Positions 29,911 through 38,690 of a DNA stretch of 64,000 nt are shown here, piece after piece (the first letter of the stretch is position 1; the number at the start of each line of letters is the position of its first letter). The notes under the pieces were generated by a model. The model was not told the DNA's origin. It was given only the letters and a program-made list of their open reading frames with translations, and did no database searches. This stretch comes from Bradyrhizobium macuxiense. Its GTDB lineage: Bacteria; Pseudomonadota; Alphaproteobacteria; Rhizobiales; Xanthobacteraceae. The stretch lies in the NCBI RefSeq assembly GCF_007993935.1, contig NZ_VITY01000001.1, positions 62,001 through 126,000 on the forward strand, written 5' to 3'. The position numbers were made by a program, and so were the translations under genes.

Positions 29911-30675
29911 TTACTCCTCGATCACCGCCTCGACGAACCCCTTCGGGTCGTCGCAAAACTCCCGCATGACCTTGAAGTGATCGGTATCCTTCAGGCTCAC
30001 CGGATCGAGGCCGTACTTCGTCAGCCGCAGCAGCGTGGCGTCCGGATAGGCCATCAGGACAGGCGAATGCGTCGCCATGATCACCTGGCAGTGGCCCGTC
30101 CCGTTCATCCGGTGCAGCAGCTTGAGGAATTCGATCTGCCGCGACGGCGACAGCGCCGATTCCGGCTCGTCGAAGATGAAGATGCCCTGCCGCTGGCAGC
30201 GCTCCTCGAAGAAACGCAGGAAGCCCTCGCCGTGGGAATGCGACAGGAAGTCCGGCGGCGGCCCGCCGGCGTCCCGTGCTGCCTCGTCCAGATACCTTGC
30301 GACCGAAAAGAAGCTCTCGGCGCGGAAGAACCAGCCGTTGGTGATCCTGGGCAGCCAGCTCGCGCGCAGCGCCGACGCCAGCGAGCCGCCCATTATCTCC
30401 AGCGCACGGCCATGGTCGACCGGCCGATAACCCTTGCCGCCGCCGGCATCGTCATAGCCGGCCATCACGGCGATGCCCTCCAGCAGCGTCGACTTGCCGG
30501 TGCCGTTCTCGCCGACGATGATGGTGATCGCCTTGTCGAAGCTGAGCTCGAATTCGTCGCGCAGCAGCGGCAGCACGAATGGGTAAGCCTCGCGGTTGGG
30601 AATGCGCGTTGGATCGAGCCAGACCCGCCGAAGATACGGCGCGGGCATGTTGATCGGGCGGTTTCGTCTGGCCAT
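29911..30675 (-). CDS. AAA/SMC-like ATPase
   Basis: 254 residues from MARRNRPINMPAPYLRR. It has Walker A GENGTGKST, Walker B IFIFDEPESALS, and an H-loop ATHSPVLMA; between them lie about 90 residues without a coiled coil, so it is a compact ABC-type ATPase of the class that includes RecF-like and OLD-like ATPases. No nuclease domain is attached. Divergent from the WYL-like gene with 82 bases between starts. Role unknown; a link to defence or DNA repair is only a possibility. Confidence 0.85.
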   Translation of the reverse strand: MARRNRPINMPAPYLRRVWLDPTRIPNREAYPFVLPLLRDEFELSFDKAITIIVGENGTGKSTLLEGIAVMAGYDDAGGGKGYRPVDHGRALEIMGGSLASALRASWLPRITNGWFFRAESFFSVARYLDEAARDAGGPPPDFLSHSHGEGFLRFFEERCQRQGIFIFDEPESALSPSRQIEFLKLLHRMNGTGHCQVIMATHSPVLMAYPDATLLRLTKYGLDPVSLKDTDHFKVMREFCDDPKGFVEAVIEE

Positions 30676-30757
30676 GTGCGCGGATCCGGGGAAACAACGG
30701 CGGGGCGCCCAGTTTATGATAGGAGCCCACGGCAATCCTAGATGGTTCGATGTCTCA

Positions 30758-31081
30758 ATGCCCAGCAAGGCCTACGCTCTCTTCCGCAAGGCGATCCTCA
30801 CCGAACAGCAGGCAGTCTGCGTCTATGACGGCCGGCCGCGCGAGCTGTGCCCGCACATCATCGGCCACAACAAGAGCGGCGAAGAGGTCGTGCTGGCCTG
30901 GCAGTTCGCCGGCGAGAGCTCCGGCAAGCTGCCGCAATGGCGCTGCCTGCGGCTCGCTCAGGTCAGCGACATCGGCCTGCGCAAGGGTCCCTGGTACGAG
31001 GGCGGCTCGCATCGCTCCGAACAGACCTGCGTGAGCGCGATCGACCTCGACATCAACATCCATGTGCGCAAGCGGCGGTGA
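30758..31081 (+). CDS. WYL-like small protein
   Basis: 107 residues from MPSKAYALFRKAILTEQQ. Pattern: QQAVCVYDGRPRELCPHIIGHNKSGEEVVLAWQF, WRCLRLAQVSDIGL, then DLDINIHV, which fits the beta-sheet core of a WYL domain (ligand sensor) without a DNA-binding part. The Cys residues in VCVYDG and ELCPH are conserved-looking. It is transcribed away from the ATPase gene. Not otherwise recognised. Confidence 0.65.
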   Translation: MPSKAYALFRKAILTEQQAVCVYDGRPRELCPHIIGHNKSGEEVVLAWQFAGESSGKLPQWRCLRLAQVSDIGLRKGPWYEGGSHRSEQTCVSAIDLDINIHVRKRR

Positions 31082-31148
31082 GCGGCCCATACCTCTGATT
31101 TGCCCGACGGCGCGAGGCCCAACATCACAAGGCGGCAACATACTCGGT

Positions 31149-31270
31149 GTCGTCCTCGCGAAAGCGGGGACCCATAACCACAAATGCTGGTCGTTTCACG
31201 ACGCTGGAACGACGAGTCCCGATCACGACATCCGCCGCGGAGTATGGGTCCCTGCTTTCGCAGGGACGAC
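31149..31270. repeat. 122-base inverted-repeat element
   Basis: Left arm TCGTCCTCGCGAAAGCGGGG plus ACCCATA, right arm TATGGGT plus CCCTGCTTTCGCAGGGACGA. The central part is unique. It lies between convergent genes (WYL-like and PPC-domain). Confidence 0.8.
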
Positions 31271-31289
31271 AACCGGAGAGAGCCGGGCT

Positions 31290-32165
31290 CTACGGCCGTT
31301 CCGCCTCCTCCAGCACCTCCAGCACCAGCTCCATCGTCATCAGCACCGGATTGTCGCCGCGCACCAGCCGTCCCTCGGCGATGCCGCCGAGATAGTCGAC
31401 CAGCGCGATGTCGAGCTCGGCGTGCAGCAGGCCATCTTCGTCGGCCGCGATCTGCCCGGCGGTCACCGCAAGTTCGGTCGCGAACGGCACCACGCTGTGG
31501 CCGTCGGTGAAGACGGCGCCGATGGTCGAACCAACGCCGCCGCGCAGCCGCGCGCGCAGGATGCCGTGGTGGCGGCAGAAGCCTTCCAGCGCGCAGGCAA
31601 AATCCTGGTTCGGGCGCAGCCGCAACGCGAAAGCATGGCTGCTGGTCTTCGCACCAACAGGCGCGCGGACGACGGGACCGAACAGCTTGAAATTGGTCTC
31701 GCTGTCGGGCTCGGCCAGGAACGTCGCGCCATCGATCCCGAACGCGCTGACCTCGAACGGCTCGGCGACGATGGTCTCGTCCGGCAGCATGTGTCCGCCG
31801 TTGAAGCGGCCGTCGGCCTCGGTCCACAAGCCGTGGCAATGAAAGAACGGCGCGCCGTCGCGTTCACCGAAGGTCAGCGCCGCGAGCTTGAGCCGCGTCA
31901 CGCCATCGGGGCGGAACGTATCGCTGTAGAACGCGGCGTTGACGCCGTCCTTCGACAGCGCCGGCATCACGTAGGCGAACGGCCCGAGCGCGCCACCTGT
32001 CGCGCTCAACACGCCGCCGGAAAAGCCTTCCGCCGCAAAGCCGCGGCGCACCGCTTCGAGCAAGGGAATGCCGGCCTCGAGCATGAAGGAAAAGGCGCGG
32101 CCGCGCGCGGCGACCCACTGGATGCGCTCGGAAAGCGGAGCGCCAGGCTGGGCGATGCTGCGCAT
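31290..32165 (-). CDS. Tandem PPC/DUF296-domain protein
   Basis: 291 residues with two PPC-type modules: FMLEAGIPLLEAVRRGFAAEG ... HCHGLWTEADGRFNGGHMLP ... EVSAFGIDGATFLAEPDSET (about 25-160), and a second, LRLRPNQDFACALEGFCRHHG ... FTDGHSVVPFATELAVTAGQ (about 180-285). The GGHMLP segment and its His correspond to the metal/ligand site of prokaryotic PPC proteins. It starts 4 bases after the end of the acyl-CoA synthetase gene, so they form an operon, suggesting a role with acyl-CoA metabolism. Function not established. Confidence 0.8.
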   Translation of the reverse strand: MRSIAQPGAPLSERIQWVAARGRAFSFMLEAGIPLLEAVRRGFAAEGFSGGVLSATGGALGPFAYVMPALSKDGVNAAFYSDTFRPDGVTRLKLAALTFGERDGAPFFHCHGLWTEADGRFNGGHMLPDETIVAEPFEVSAFGIDGATFLAEPDSETNFKLFGPVVRAPVGAKTSSHAFALRLRPNQDFACALEGFCRHHGILRARLRGGVGSTIGAVFTDGHSVVPFATELAVTAGQIAADEDGLLHAELDIALVDYLGGIAEGRLVRGDNPVLMTMELVLEVLEEAERP

Positions 32166-32169
32166 CGCC

Positions 32170-33750
32170 CTACGCGTCCGTCGGTTTGGCGATCACCTCG
32201 AGCAGGCCGCGCGCCTCGAGCTCGTCGCGGATCAGCCGCTTCGGCACCTTGCCGTAGCCGGACTTCGGCAGCGCTTCCCAGAAGAAGAAGCGCTTCGGCA
32301 TTTTGTAGCGCGGCACCTTCGGCGCGAGATACGCCGCAAGCTCTGCCTCGGCGACCGCATCGACGCCCTCGCGCGCGACGCAGACGGCGACACCGACCTC
32401 GCCCCAGAACGGATCGGGCACCCCGAGCACCGCGACCTCGCCGACCGCGGGATGCGTCAACAGCTTCTCCTCGATCTCGCGCGGATAGATGTTGGAGCCG
32501 CCGGAGATGTACATATCGGAAGCGCGGCCCGTGATGTAGACGAAGCCCTCCTCATCCATGTGGCCGAGGTCGCCGGTCCGGAACCAGCCGTCGCGGAACG
32601 CCTTCGCATTGGCTTCGGGATTGTCGTAATAGCCGGCGAACACGCCGGGCCCGATCACGCAGATCTCGCCGGTCTCGTGCGCTTTCAGCTCGCGGCCATC
32701 GTCGCCCTGGATCGAGACCTGCATGCCGGTGCGTTCGAAGCCGCAGGTGCCGATCCGCGCATGCGGGCCGTCCTCGGGATCGTGCAGCCCGGGCGGCAGC
32801 ACGGTGATGTTGCCGGTGACCTCGCCGAGGCCGAAATACTGCACCAGCACGCCGCCGAGTTTTGCCAAGGCCGCTTTCTGGTCCTCGCGATACATCGGCG
32901 CGCCAGCATAGATGATGTAGCGCAGCGAGGAATGGTCGTGCTGGTCGGCGGCGGGATGCTCGACCAACATCTTCAGGATGGTCGGTACCGTGAACATGTT
33001 GCTGACGCGGTGCTTGGCGATCAGCCGGAAGGCTTCGGCGATATCGAACTTCTCCGACGGCAGCAGGATGGTCGGCACGCCGCGCGCGGTCTGGACCAAT
33101 TGATGCACGCCGGCGCCATGCGACAGCGGCGCCACCACCAGCGAGGCGTCGTCCTCGGTGGTTCCGGGCATCAGGTCGGCGAGATGGTTGGTGATCACGA
33201 AGGCCATCTGGCCGTGGGTCAGCACCGCCGCCTTGGAGCGGCCTGTGGTGCCGGAGGTGAAGAAGAACCAGCAGGGATCGTCGTAGTCGACGGCAACGTT
33301 CTCGACCGCCGCGCTCGCATGCCTGGCGATGACGTCACCGACGGTCGCCTCGCCGAACGTACCTTGCTCGCCGATCCGCCAGACGAATTCCAGCGCCGGA
33401 TTGGCGGCCGCCTTGGCGTGCTCGGGGAAGTCGGCGTGGCACAGAAACGCCTTGGCGCCGGAGGCCGCCGCCAGATAGGCCACCTCGTCCGGCATCAGGC
33501 GGAAATTGGTCGGCACCCAGACCGCCCCGAGCCGGAACGCCGCGAACATCGACCAGAACATCTCGTCGCAGTTCTTGGAATGCACCAGGATGCGATCGCC
33601 CTTGCCGATGCCGCGCGCGGCGAGCGCCGCCGCCAGCGCCGAGACGTTCTGGTCGATATGGCGCCACGACCAGGCCTTCTCGTTCCAGATGAAGCCGGGA
33701 CGGTCGCCATGGCGGCGGGCGTTCTGGGTCAGGATGTGGGCGAGGTTCAT
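32170..33750 (-). CDS. Acyl-CoA synthetase (AMP-forming)
   Basis: 526 residues from MNLAHILTQNARRHG; longer upstream starts (33810, 33831) are possible. It activates a carboxylate with ATP and CoA. Motifs: P-loop FFFTSGTTGRSK, acyl-binding YFGLGEVTGN, adenylation WFRTGDLGHMDEEG, hinge GRASDMYISGGSNIYPREIE, and catalytic Lys in KSGYGKVPKR. The substrate is not predictable. Operon partner: the tandem PPC protein. Confidence 0.92.
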   Translation of the reverse strand: MNLAHILTQNARRHGDRPGFIWNEKAWSWRHIDQNVSALAAALAARGIGKGDRILVHSKNCDEMFWSMFAAFRLGAVWVPTNFRLMPDEVAYLAAASGAKAFLCHADFPEHAKAAANPALEFVWRIGEQGTFGEATVGDVIARHASAAVENVAVDYDDPCWFFFTSGTTGRSKAAVLTHGQMAFVITNHLADLMPGTTEDDASLVVAPLSHGAGVHQLVQTARGVPTILLPSEKFDIAEAFRLIAKHRVSNMFTVPTILKMLVEHPAADQHDHSSLRYIIYAGAPMYREDQKAALAKLGGVLVQYFGLGEVTGNITVLPPGLHDPEDGPHARIGTCGFERTGMQVSIQGDDGRELKAHETGEICVIGPGVFAGYYDNPEANAKAFRDGWFRTGDLGHMDEEGFVYITGRASDMYISGGSNIYPREIEEKLLTHPAVGEVAVLGVPDPFWGEVGVAVCVAREGVDAVAEAELAAYLAPKVPRYKMPKRFFFWEALPKSGYGKVPKRLIRDELEARGLLEVIAKPTDA

Positions 33751-34034
33751 CACCCGGCGCGACACCCGCGCGATCCCGCCGCGCGGCGCGGCCCCAGCCG
33801 TCCCGCTCATTGCCGCCCCGCCGATACGCACAACAGACAGGGCATGGTCAGGACGGTCATCGGGTGTTTCCTTGGTCAGAACCGGGCGTCTTCAAGCGCC
33901 GCAAGGGGTTGGTACCACCCGGTTTATCGCCAAGCAGCGCGCCTCGGCAAGGCCCGCCGGGCGCGGCGCAATGATACCGCGCCGGCGGCGGCCAGCCCGA
34001 CGATGCTGGGGCCGACAATACCTGACCGGGACCG

Positions 34035-34436
34035 CTACTGCGGATACTTGGCCAGGTCCTGCTCGCTCAGGTTCCAGTCCTGCCAGAGCTGCAATGCCCC
34101 GATCAGCGCGACCAGCGCGCCGAGCAGAATGTGCCAGAGCTGCAGCGTCTGCTCTTCCGAATAGCCGAAGATGCTGGGCGACGCCATCAGCCAGAGGCCG
34201 AGCAGAATGCTCGCCACCTCCTCCCAGCGATGCAGCGCGACATATTCGAGCTGGGCGAGGCCCAGCACCAGCATGCCGACCACGAAGCTGTTGAGCACCA
34301 GGTGGCTGCGCTCGACATCGACGATGTCGCTGACCTGCATCGGAAACCAGGGCGAGACCATGATCAGCACGCCAAGCAGCATGCCGAGCCAGTCCTCCCA
34401 GGGGCGGTGTGTGCCGAAGAAACGATTGTCCGACAT
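34035..34436 (-). CDS. SPW-repeat membrane protein
   Basis: 133 residues from MSDNRFFG with an excellent ribosome-binding site (AAGGAGG, 8 bases upstream). Four hydrophobic helices form two SPW-type units: WEDWLGMLLGVLIMVSPWF and WEEVASILLGLWLMASPSIFG, each followed by a helix of LVLNSFVVGMLVLGLAQ type. SPW proteins are inner-membrane proteins of unknown function. It stands alone between the acyl-CoA synthetase and TPR genes. Confidence 0.88.
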   Translation of the reverse strand: MSDNRFFGTHRPWEDWLGMLLGVLIMVSPWFPMQVSDIVDVERSHLVLNSFVVGMLVLGLAQLEYVALHRWEEVASILLGLWLMASPSIFGYSEEQTLQLWHILLGALVALIGALQLWQDWNLSEQDLAKYPQ

Positions 34437-34619
34437 GACGAACCTCCTTGCGACAAGGGGCATACGTCAGCGGCCGGCCTCACCACTCCGTACCAGACGA
34501 CCATCGAGCCGCATCACGGGCGTATGTCTCGGCTCAAGCCTAATCGAATTGCACCGGCCCGCAAGGCCCGATCGGCATGTGTGCAACGCGGCAGGACCGA
34601 CGGCTGCGGGCGATGTGCG

Positions 34620-35564
34620 TTACCGTGCCCCGTCGAGCCGCGCCAGCGCTTCCTTGGCGGTCTTCAGATCGGGCTGCATCTCCAGCGCCTTGCGGAAATC
34701 GGCCGCCGCGCCCTTCTTGTCGCCGAGCCGCAGCTTGGCCTGGCCACGGTTGTTCCAGGAATAGACGTCGGCGGGATCGTATTGCAGCGCCTTGTCGTAA
34801 TCGGCGATCCCGCCCTTGATGTCGTTCTGAAAGAGCCGGATCAGGCCACGGTTGCGCCAGCCGCGCGCGTCGGTCGGCGCGAGCTTCGCGGCCTCGCCGT
34901 AATCGGCGGCGGCGCGGTCGAGCTGCTCGGCATCGCGGTAGACATTGCCGCGGTTGATATAGGCCAGCACGTTGGGATCGAGCTTGATCTCGGTGGTGAA
35001 GTCGGCGATCGCATGCGCCGCGTCGTGCTTGCGGTAGTAGACGAAGCCGCGATTGCCATAGGCCGTGGAGAGCTGCGGACCGTACTTGATGGCGAGGTTG
35101 AGATCGGCCAGCGCGCGGTCGAGATCGCCCTTGTTGAGCCAGGCATCGCCGCGATTGTTGTAGGCCATCGCAAAACCCGGGTCGATCCGGATCGCCTCGT
35201 CGTAGTCGGCGATGGCATGATCGAGATCCTGCTTGAAGGCGTAGACGCGGCCACGGTTGGTGTAGGCGCAGGCAAACGCAGGATCGAGCTTGATCGCTTC
35301 GTTGAGGTCGGCGAGTGCGGCATCGAGTTCGCGCTTCTCGGTCAGTCCATGGCCGCGGTTGCAATAGGCCCCGGCCAGATGCCTGCCGGTCTGGGTCTTG
35401 CCGTCGATGACGGCCGTGCAGGCAGTCACGCGGTCGCCCGGGGCTGTCGCAGAGCCGATGCAGGTCTGCCAGCTCGGATCATCGGCTGCCGCCGCTTGCG
35501 GGGGATTTGGCAGCGTCAGGGCGGCGCCGAGCAATGCGGCGGTCAGGCAGGCCAAAATGCGCAT
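34620..35564 (-). CDS. Exported TPR-repeat protein
   Basis: 314 residues from MRILACLTAALLGAALTL, a signal peptide. After a short Cys-containing domain (WQTCIGS ... VTACTAVIDG, likely disulfide) come about seven TPR units of 34 residues with the YxNRGxxxxxxxDxDxAIADYxxAIxxDP pattern. Sel1/TPR proteins of this class act as periplasmic scaffolds. No partner is obvious from the neighbours. Confidence 0.88.
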   Translation of the reverse strand: MRILACLTAALLGAALTLPNPPQAAAADDPSWQTCIGSATAPGDRVTACTAVIDGKTQTGRHLAGAYCNRGHGLTEKRELDAALADLNEAIKLDPAFACAYTNRGRVYAFKQDLDHAIADYDEAIRIDPGFAMAYNNRGDAWLNKGDLDRALADLNLAIKYGPQLSTAYGNRGFVYYRKHDAAHAIADFTTEIKLDPNVLAYINRGNVYRDAEQLDRAAADYGEAAKLAPTDARGWRNRGLIRLFQNDIKGGIADYDKALQYDPADVYSWNNRGQAKLRLGDKKGAAADFRKALEMQPDLKTAKEALARLDGAR

Positions 35565-35665
35565 ATCGTCAATCCACAAATGCCAATATGCGGGTTGGTC
35601 GCGGCTTTGCACCGGCGGGTTCACGCGCTTAGATCAAGGCCAGTGAATCAAGTCAGGATCTTGCG

Positions 35666-35938
35666 ATGGCTGCCGTCCGCGACAACAGGGACCAGAACCG
35701 CTTCGAGCTCGACACCGAGGGCGGTCTCGCTTTTGCGAATTACCGGCGGACGCCGGCGGCCGTGATCATCACCCATACCGAGACACCGCGCGCCCTGCGC
35801 GGCCGCGGCATCGCGTCGGAGCTGGTCAAGGGCGCGCTGGAGCTGATCCGCGCCGACGGCCGCAAGGTGATCGCCGGCTGCGGCTTCGTGGTGGACTACC
35901 TCAACAAGCATCCGGAATATGCGGACATTGCCGGCTAG
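35666..35938 (+). CDS. GNAT-like N-acetyltransferase (YjdJ type)
   Basis: 90 residues, the short form of the GNAT fold: NRFELDTEGGLAFANYRR, AVIITHTETPRALRGRGIASEL with the acetyl-CoA P-loop (RGRGIA), and CGFVVDYLNKHPEYADI at the end. The YjdJ-type family is about 90-100 residues, as here. Substrate unknown. Confidence 0.88.
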   Translation: MAAVRDNRDQNRFELDTEGGLAFANYRRTPAAVIITHTETPRALRGRGIASELVKGALELIRADGRKVIAGCGFVVDYLNKHPEYADIAG

Positions 35939-35949
35939 CGCCGCTTTGG

Positions 35950-36741
35950 TCAGACGATCTTGATCGACATGTCGGGCAAGCCTTCGAGCTTGCAGAGCAG
36001 CACGTCACCCTTGACGACCGGGCCGACATTCTCCGGCGTTCCGGAATAGATGATGTCGCCGGCCTTCAGCTCGAAGGCCTCGGAGAGCTTTGCGATCTGC
36101 TCGGCGACGCTCCAGATCATGTTCTTCAGATCCGAGCTCTGCCGCACCGTGCCGTTGACCGCGAGCGAGATCGCGCCTTGCGTGAAATGGCCGGTCTTGT
36201 CAGCCGGATGGATCGGCCCGAGCACCGCCGCATGGTCAAAGCTCTTGCCGATCTCCCACGGCTTCTTCTCCGCGGCCATGCCGTTCTGCAGATCGCGCCG
36301 CGTCATGTCGAGGCCGAGCGCGTAGCCATAGACGTGATCGAGCGCCTTGTCGGCGGGGATGTTGCTGCCGCCGGACTTCAGCGCCGCGACCAGTTCGACC
36401 TCGTGGTGATAGTTCTTGGTCAGCGACGGATAAGGATGATCGGCGACGGTGCCGACCGCGACATTCTGGATCGCATCGGTCGGCTTCTGGAAGAAGAACG
36501 GCGGCTCGCGCGTCGGATCGGAGCCACGCTCGATCGCGTGCGCGGCGTAGTTGCGTCCGATGCAGTAGATGCGGCGGACCAGGAACACCTCGGTGACGCC
36601 GACGATCGGGATCGTCACGGCCGGTACCGGAAACAGCGCCTTCGGCGCGGTCTCGGCATGGGCCGGCGCGGATTGCGTCGCGGCACCGGCCAGTGCGAGG
36701 GCACCGGTCGCAAGCATCGTCCGGCGATCGAGATCAGTCAT
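35950..36741 (-). CDS. Fumarylacetoacetase-fold protein with Tat signal
   Basis: 263 residues from MTDLDRRTMLATGALALAG, whose RR-hydrophobic pattern (RRTML) plus AHA cleavage site indicates Tat export. The rest is a FAH/MhpD fold: CIGRNYAAHAIERG, PPFFFQKPTDAI, HHEVELVAALKSGG with metal-binding Glu residues, GYALGLDMTRRDLQ and GDIIYSGTPENVGPV. Such enzymes are usually cytosolic lyases or hydrolases acting on acylpyruvates; a Tat-exported member is unusual. Confidence 0.85.
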   Translation of the reverse strand: MTDLDRRTMLATGALALAGAATQSAPAHAETAPKALFPVPAVTIPIVGVTEVFLVRRIYCIGRNYAAHAIERGSDPTREPPFFFQKPTDAIQNVAVGTVADHPYPSLTKNYHHEVELVAALKSGGSNIPADKALDHVYGYALGLDMTRRDLQNGMAAEKKPWEIGKSFDHAAVLGPIHPADKTGHFTQGAISLAVNGTVRQSSDLKNMIWSVAEQIAKLSEAFELKAGDIIYSGTPENVGPVVKGDVLLCKLEGLPDMSIKIV

Positions 36742-36788
36742 GCGCGTTCTCCTCCTTGTTTGCCGATCTATAGATGCTCGCCGATCCA

Positions 36789-36817
36789 TAAAAAAGGGCC
36801 CGCGCTGGCGCGGGCCC
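36789..36817 (-). terminator. Terminator of the DUF3597 gene
   Basis: GGGCCCGCGC / GCGCGGGCCC stem with a TG loop, followed on the minus strand by TTTTTT. It lies 27 bases beyond the stop codon of the DUF3597 gene. Confidence 0.85.
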
Positions 36818-36843
36818 TGATGGTGTGCGGGATGATGATCCCG

Positions 36844-37257
36844 TCAGTGCTTGATGTCCGCCGGCAGCACGCCGCCATTGGCCGCGAGCTTGGTCATCAC
36901 CTGCTTGTGCAGCCAGATGTTCATGCTGGCGGAATCGTTGGTGTCGCCGCTGTAGCCGAGCTCCTTGGCGAGCTCCTTGCGGGCCGACAGGCTGGAGTCG
37001 ATGTCGAGCGCCTTCATCAGGTCGACGATCGATGTGCGCCACTCGAGCTTCTCGCCCTTGGCGGCAACCGCCTTGTCGAGGATGGGGGCGACGTCAACGG
37101 ACTGGGCGGGCGCAGCACCGGCAGGCACTGCGGCAGGAGATGGCGACGCGCTGCCGGATCCACCGGCGGGAGCTGCGCTTGTGGCCGTTCCGCCGGCGGG
37201 CGACGCGCTGGCGCTGCTGCCGAAGATCGCGCCCATGATTTTTCCGAAAATGCTCAT
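36844..37257 (-). CDS. DUF3597-domain protein
   Basis: 137 residues from MSIFGKIMGAIFG. The first about 50 residues are Ala/Ser/Gly/Pro-rich (low complexity), then a helical DUF3597 domain: VDVAPILDKAVAAKGEKLEWRTSIVDLMKALDID, SARKELAKELGY, DSASMNIWLHKQVMTKLAANGG. Function unknown; the domain resembles a LysM-associated or peptidoglycan-related fold in some annotations but nothing here proves that. Single gene with its own terminator. Confidence 0.82.
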   Translation of the reverse strand: MSIFGKIMGAIFGSSASASPAGGTATSAAPAGGSGSASPSPAAVPAGAAPAQSVDVAPILDKAVAAKGEKLEWRTSIVDLMKALDIDSSLSARKELAKELGYSGDTNDSASMNIWLHKQVMTKLAANGGVLPADIKH

Positions 37258-37545
37258 CGTTCGCTCCCAAGAGAGTTGAGATGTGAAGGTCACACGGCAA
37301 TGCGCCGGCTGACCGCGGTCGCAGTTCAAGTGTATCGCCCCCTCAATACCTTGCCAATGCGACATTCACTTAAGCGTGAGTGCTTTTGCCGCGGTTTGGG
37401 AGTAGCCTCGCTCAACAGTTCGCGACACGGCCAGTTCCCTGCTTTGTCTTTCGCGTCTGGCTTGCTCGTGATCGCTTCGAGAGGCGGTACGTTTGTGCCC
37501 GCGCGCCGGGCGCAGAATGCGCCCGCCCAGAGGGAGACAACGACC

Positions 37546-38457
37546 ATGGCCACACCATACCAAGGCAATGTCGCATCGATGACGCAGAGCGGACAAGGTG
37601 CCGTGTCTGCGCCCGTCATCCGCACCATCGGCCTGTCCGATCTGCATCAAGCGCTGCGTCTCGGCTGGGAAGACTTCAAGGCGGTACCAAGCCACGCCAT
37701 CATCCTGTGCCTGATCTATCCGGTGCTCGGCATCGTGCTCGCGCGCACCGTGCACGGCTATTCCGTGCTGCCCCTGCTATTTCCGTTGGCCGCGGGCTTT
37801 GCCCTGCTCGGCCCGTTTGCCGCGATCGGCCTCTACGAGATGAGCCGCCGCCGCGAGGACGGCGGCGAAGCATCTGCGTGGGACGCCATTCAGGTCTTCC
37901 GCTCGCCGTCATTCGGCGCAATGCTCGGGGTCGGAACAATCTTGTTCGCACTGTTCGTGACCTGGATTGCGACCGCGCAGGCGATCTACACGGCGGTGTT
38001 CGGTTATGCGATTGCGGCTGACATTCCCGATTTCGCCGGGCGCGTGCTCACCACCCCGCAAGGCTGGTGGCTGATCGTGGTCGGCTGCAGCGTCGGCTTC
38101 CTGTTCGCGCTCGTCGCGCTTTGCATCAGCGTGGTCGCCTTCCCGATGATGCTCGACCGCCAGGCCAGCGCCGGCGAAGCCATGGTGACGTCGATGCGCG
38201 CCGTCGCGCAGAACCCGGTGCCGATGGCAGCCTGGGGCCTGATCGTCGCGGTGCTGCTGGTGCTCGGCACGATCCCGTTCTTCCTCGGGCTTGCCGTCGT
38301 GATCCCCCTGCTCGGTCACGCCACCTGGCATCTCTATCGCGAGGTCATCGTCAAGGATCCGAACGCACGGCCGGTGTTCCCCGAGCCGCGTGAGCGCAAG
38401 CCCGCCGCCGACTTCCCCGCCAACCTGTTCCCGTGGCGGCGCAGCGATCGCGGATAA
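37546..38457 (+). CDS. DUF2189-family integral membrane protein
   Basis: 303 residues from MATPYQGNVAS, with AGGGAG 9 bases upstream. Six hydrophobic segments are visible (AIILCLIYPVLGIVLA, FPLAAGFALLGPFAAIGL, LGVGTILFALFVTWIA, GWWLIVVGCSVGFLFALVAL, WGLIVAVLLVLGTIPFFLGLA and the YxxFPMMLD loop). The DLHQALRLGWEDF start is the DUF2189 signature. Inner-membrane, function unknown; related proteins sit near cytochrome oxidase genes in some bacteria, not here. Confidence 0.88.
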   Translation: MATPYQGNVASMTQSGQGAVSAPVIRTIGLSDLHQALRLGWEDFKAVPSHAIILCLIYPVLGIVLARTVHGYSVLPLLFPLAAGFALLGPFAAIGLYEMSRRREDGGEASAWDAIQVFRSPSFGAMLGVGTILFALFVTWIATAQAIYTAVFGYAIAADIPDFAGRVLTTPQGWWLIVVGCSVGFLFALVALCISVVAFPMMLDRQASAGEAMVTSMRAVAQNPVPMAAWGLIVAVLLVLGTIPFFLGLAVVIPLLGHATWHLYREVIVKDPNARPVFPEPRERKPAADFPANLFPWRRSDRG

Positions 38458-38491
38458 GCGCCGGTCAACCTGAGCTCGTAAACCTCACAGC

Positions 38492-38523
38492 AACCGCCGG
38501 CCGATACATTCGGCCGGCGGTTT
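38492..38523 (+). terminator. Terminator of the DUF2189 gene
   Basis: Perfect 13-bp stem AACCGCCGGCCGA / TCGGCCGGCGGTT with loop TACAT, 34 bases after the stop codon. The T-tract is short (TTT). Confidence 0.75.
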
Positions 38524-38690
38524 GTCGTCCCGGACCGTCAAATGGATGTGAAATTGGCGTGGCATTTGCAGCGCGACCCCGAGAAAAACGGCCCTACCAC
38601 GAGCCTTGTTTTGGCCGCTGTTGCCGCGAACATACCCGCGGCGTTGCGCGACCAATCGATGACATCGCAGACTCCGGAGTGAAATTGCCT

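Noticed and set aside
32068..34164. 698-codon frame opposite the acyl-CoA synthetase
   Set aside because: Antisense shadow; the synthetase has all family motifs.
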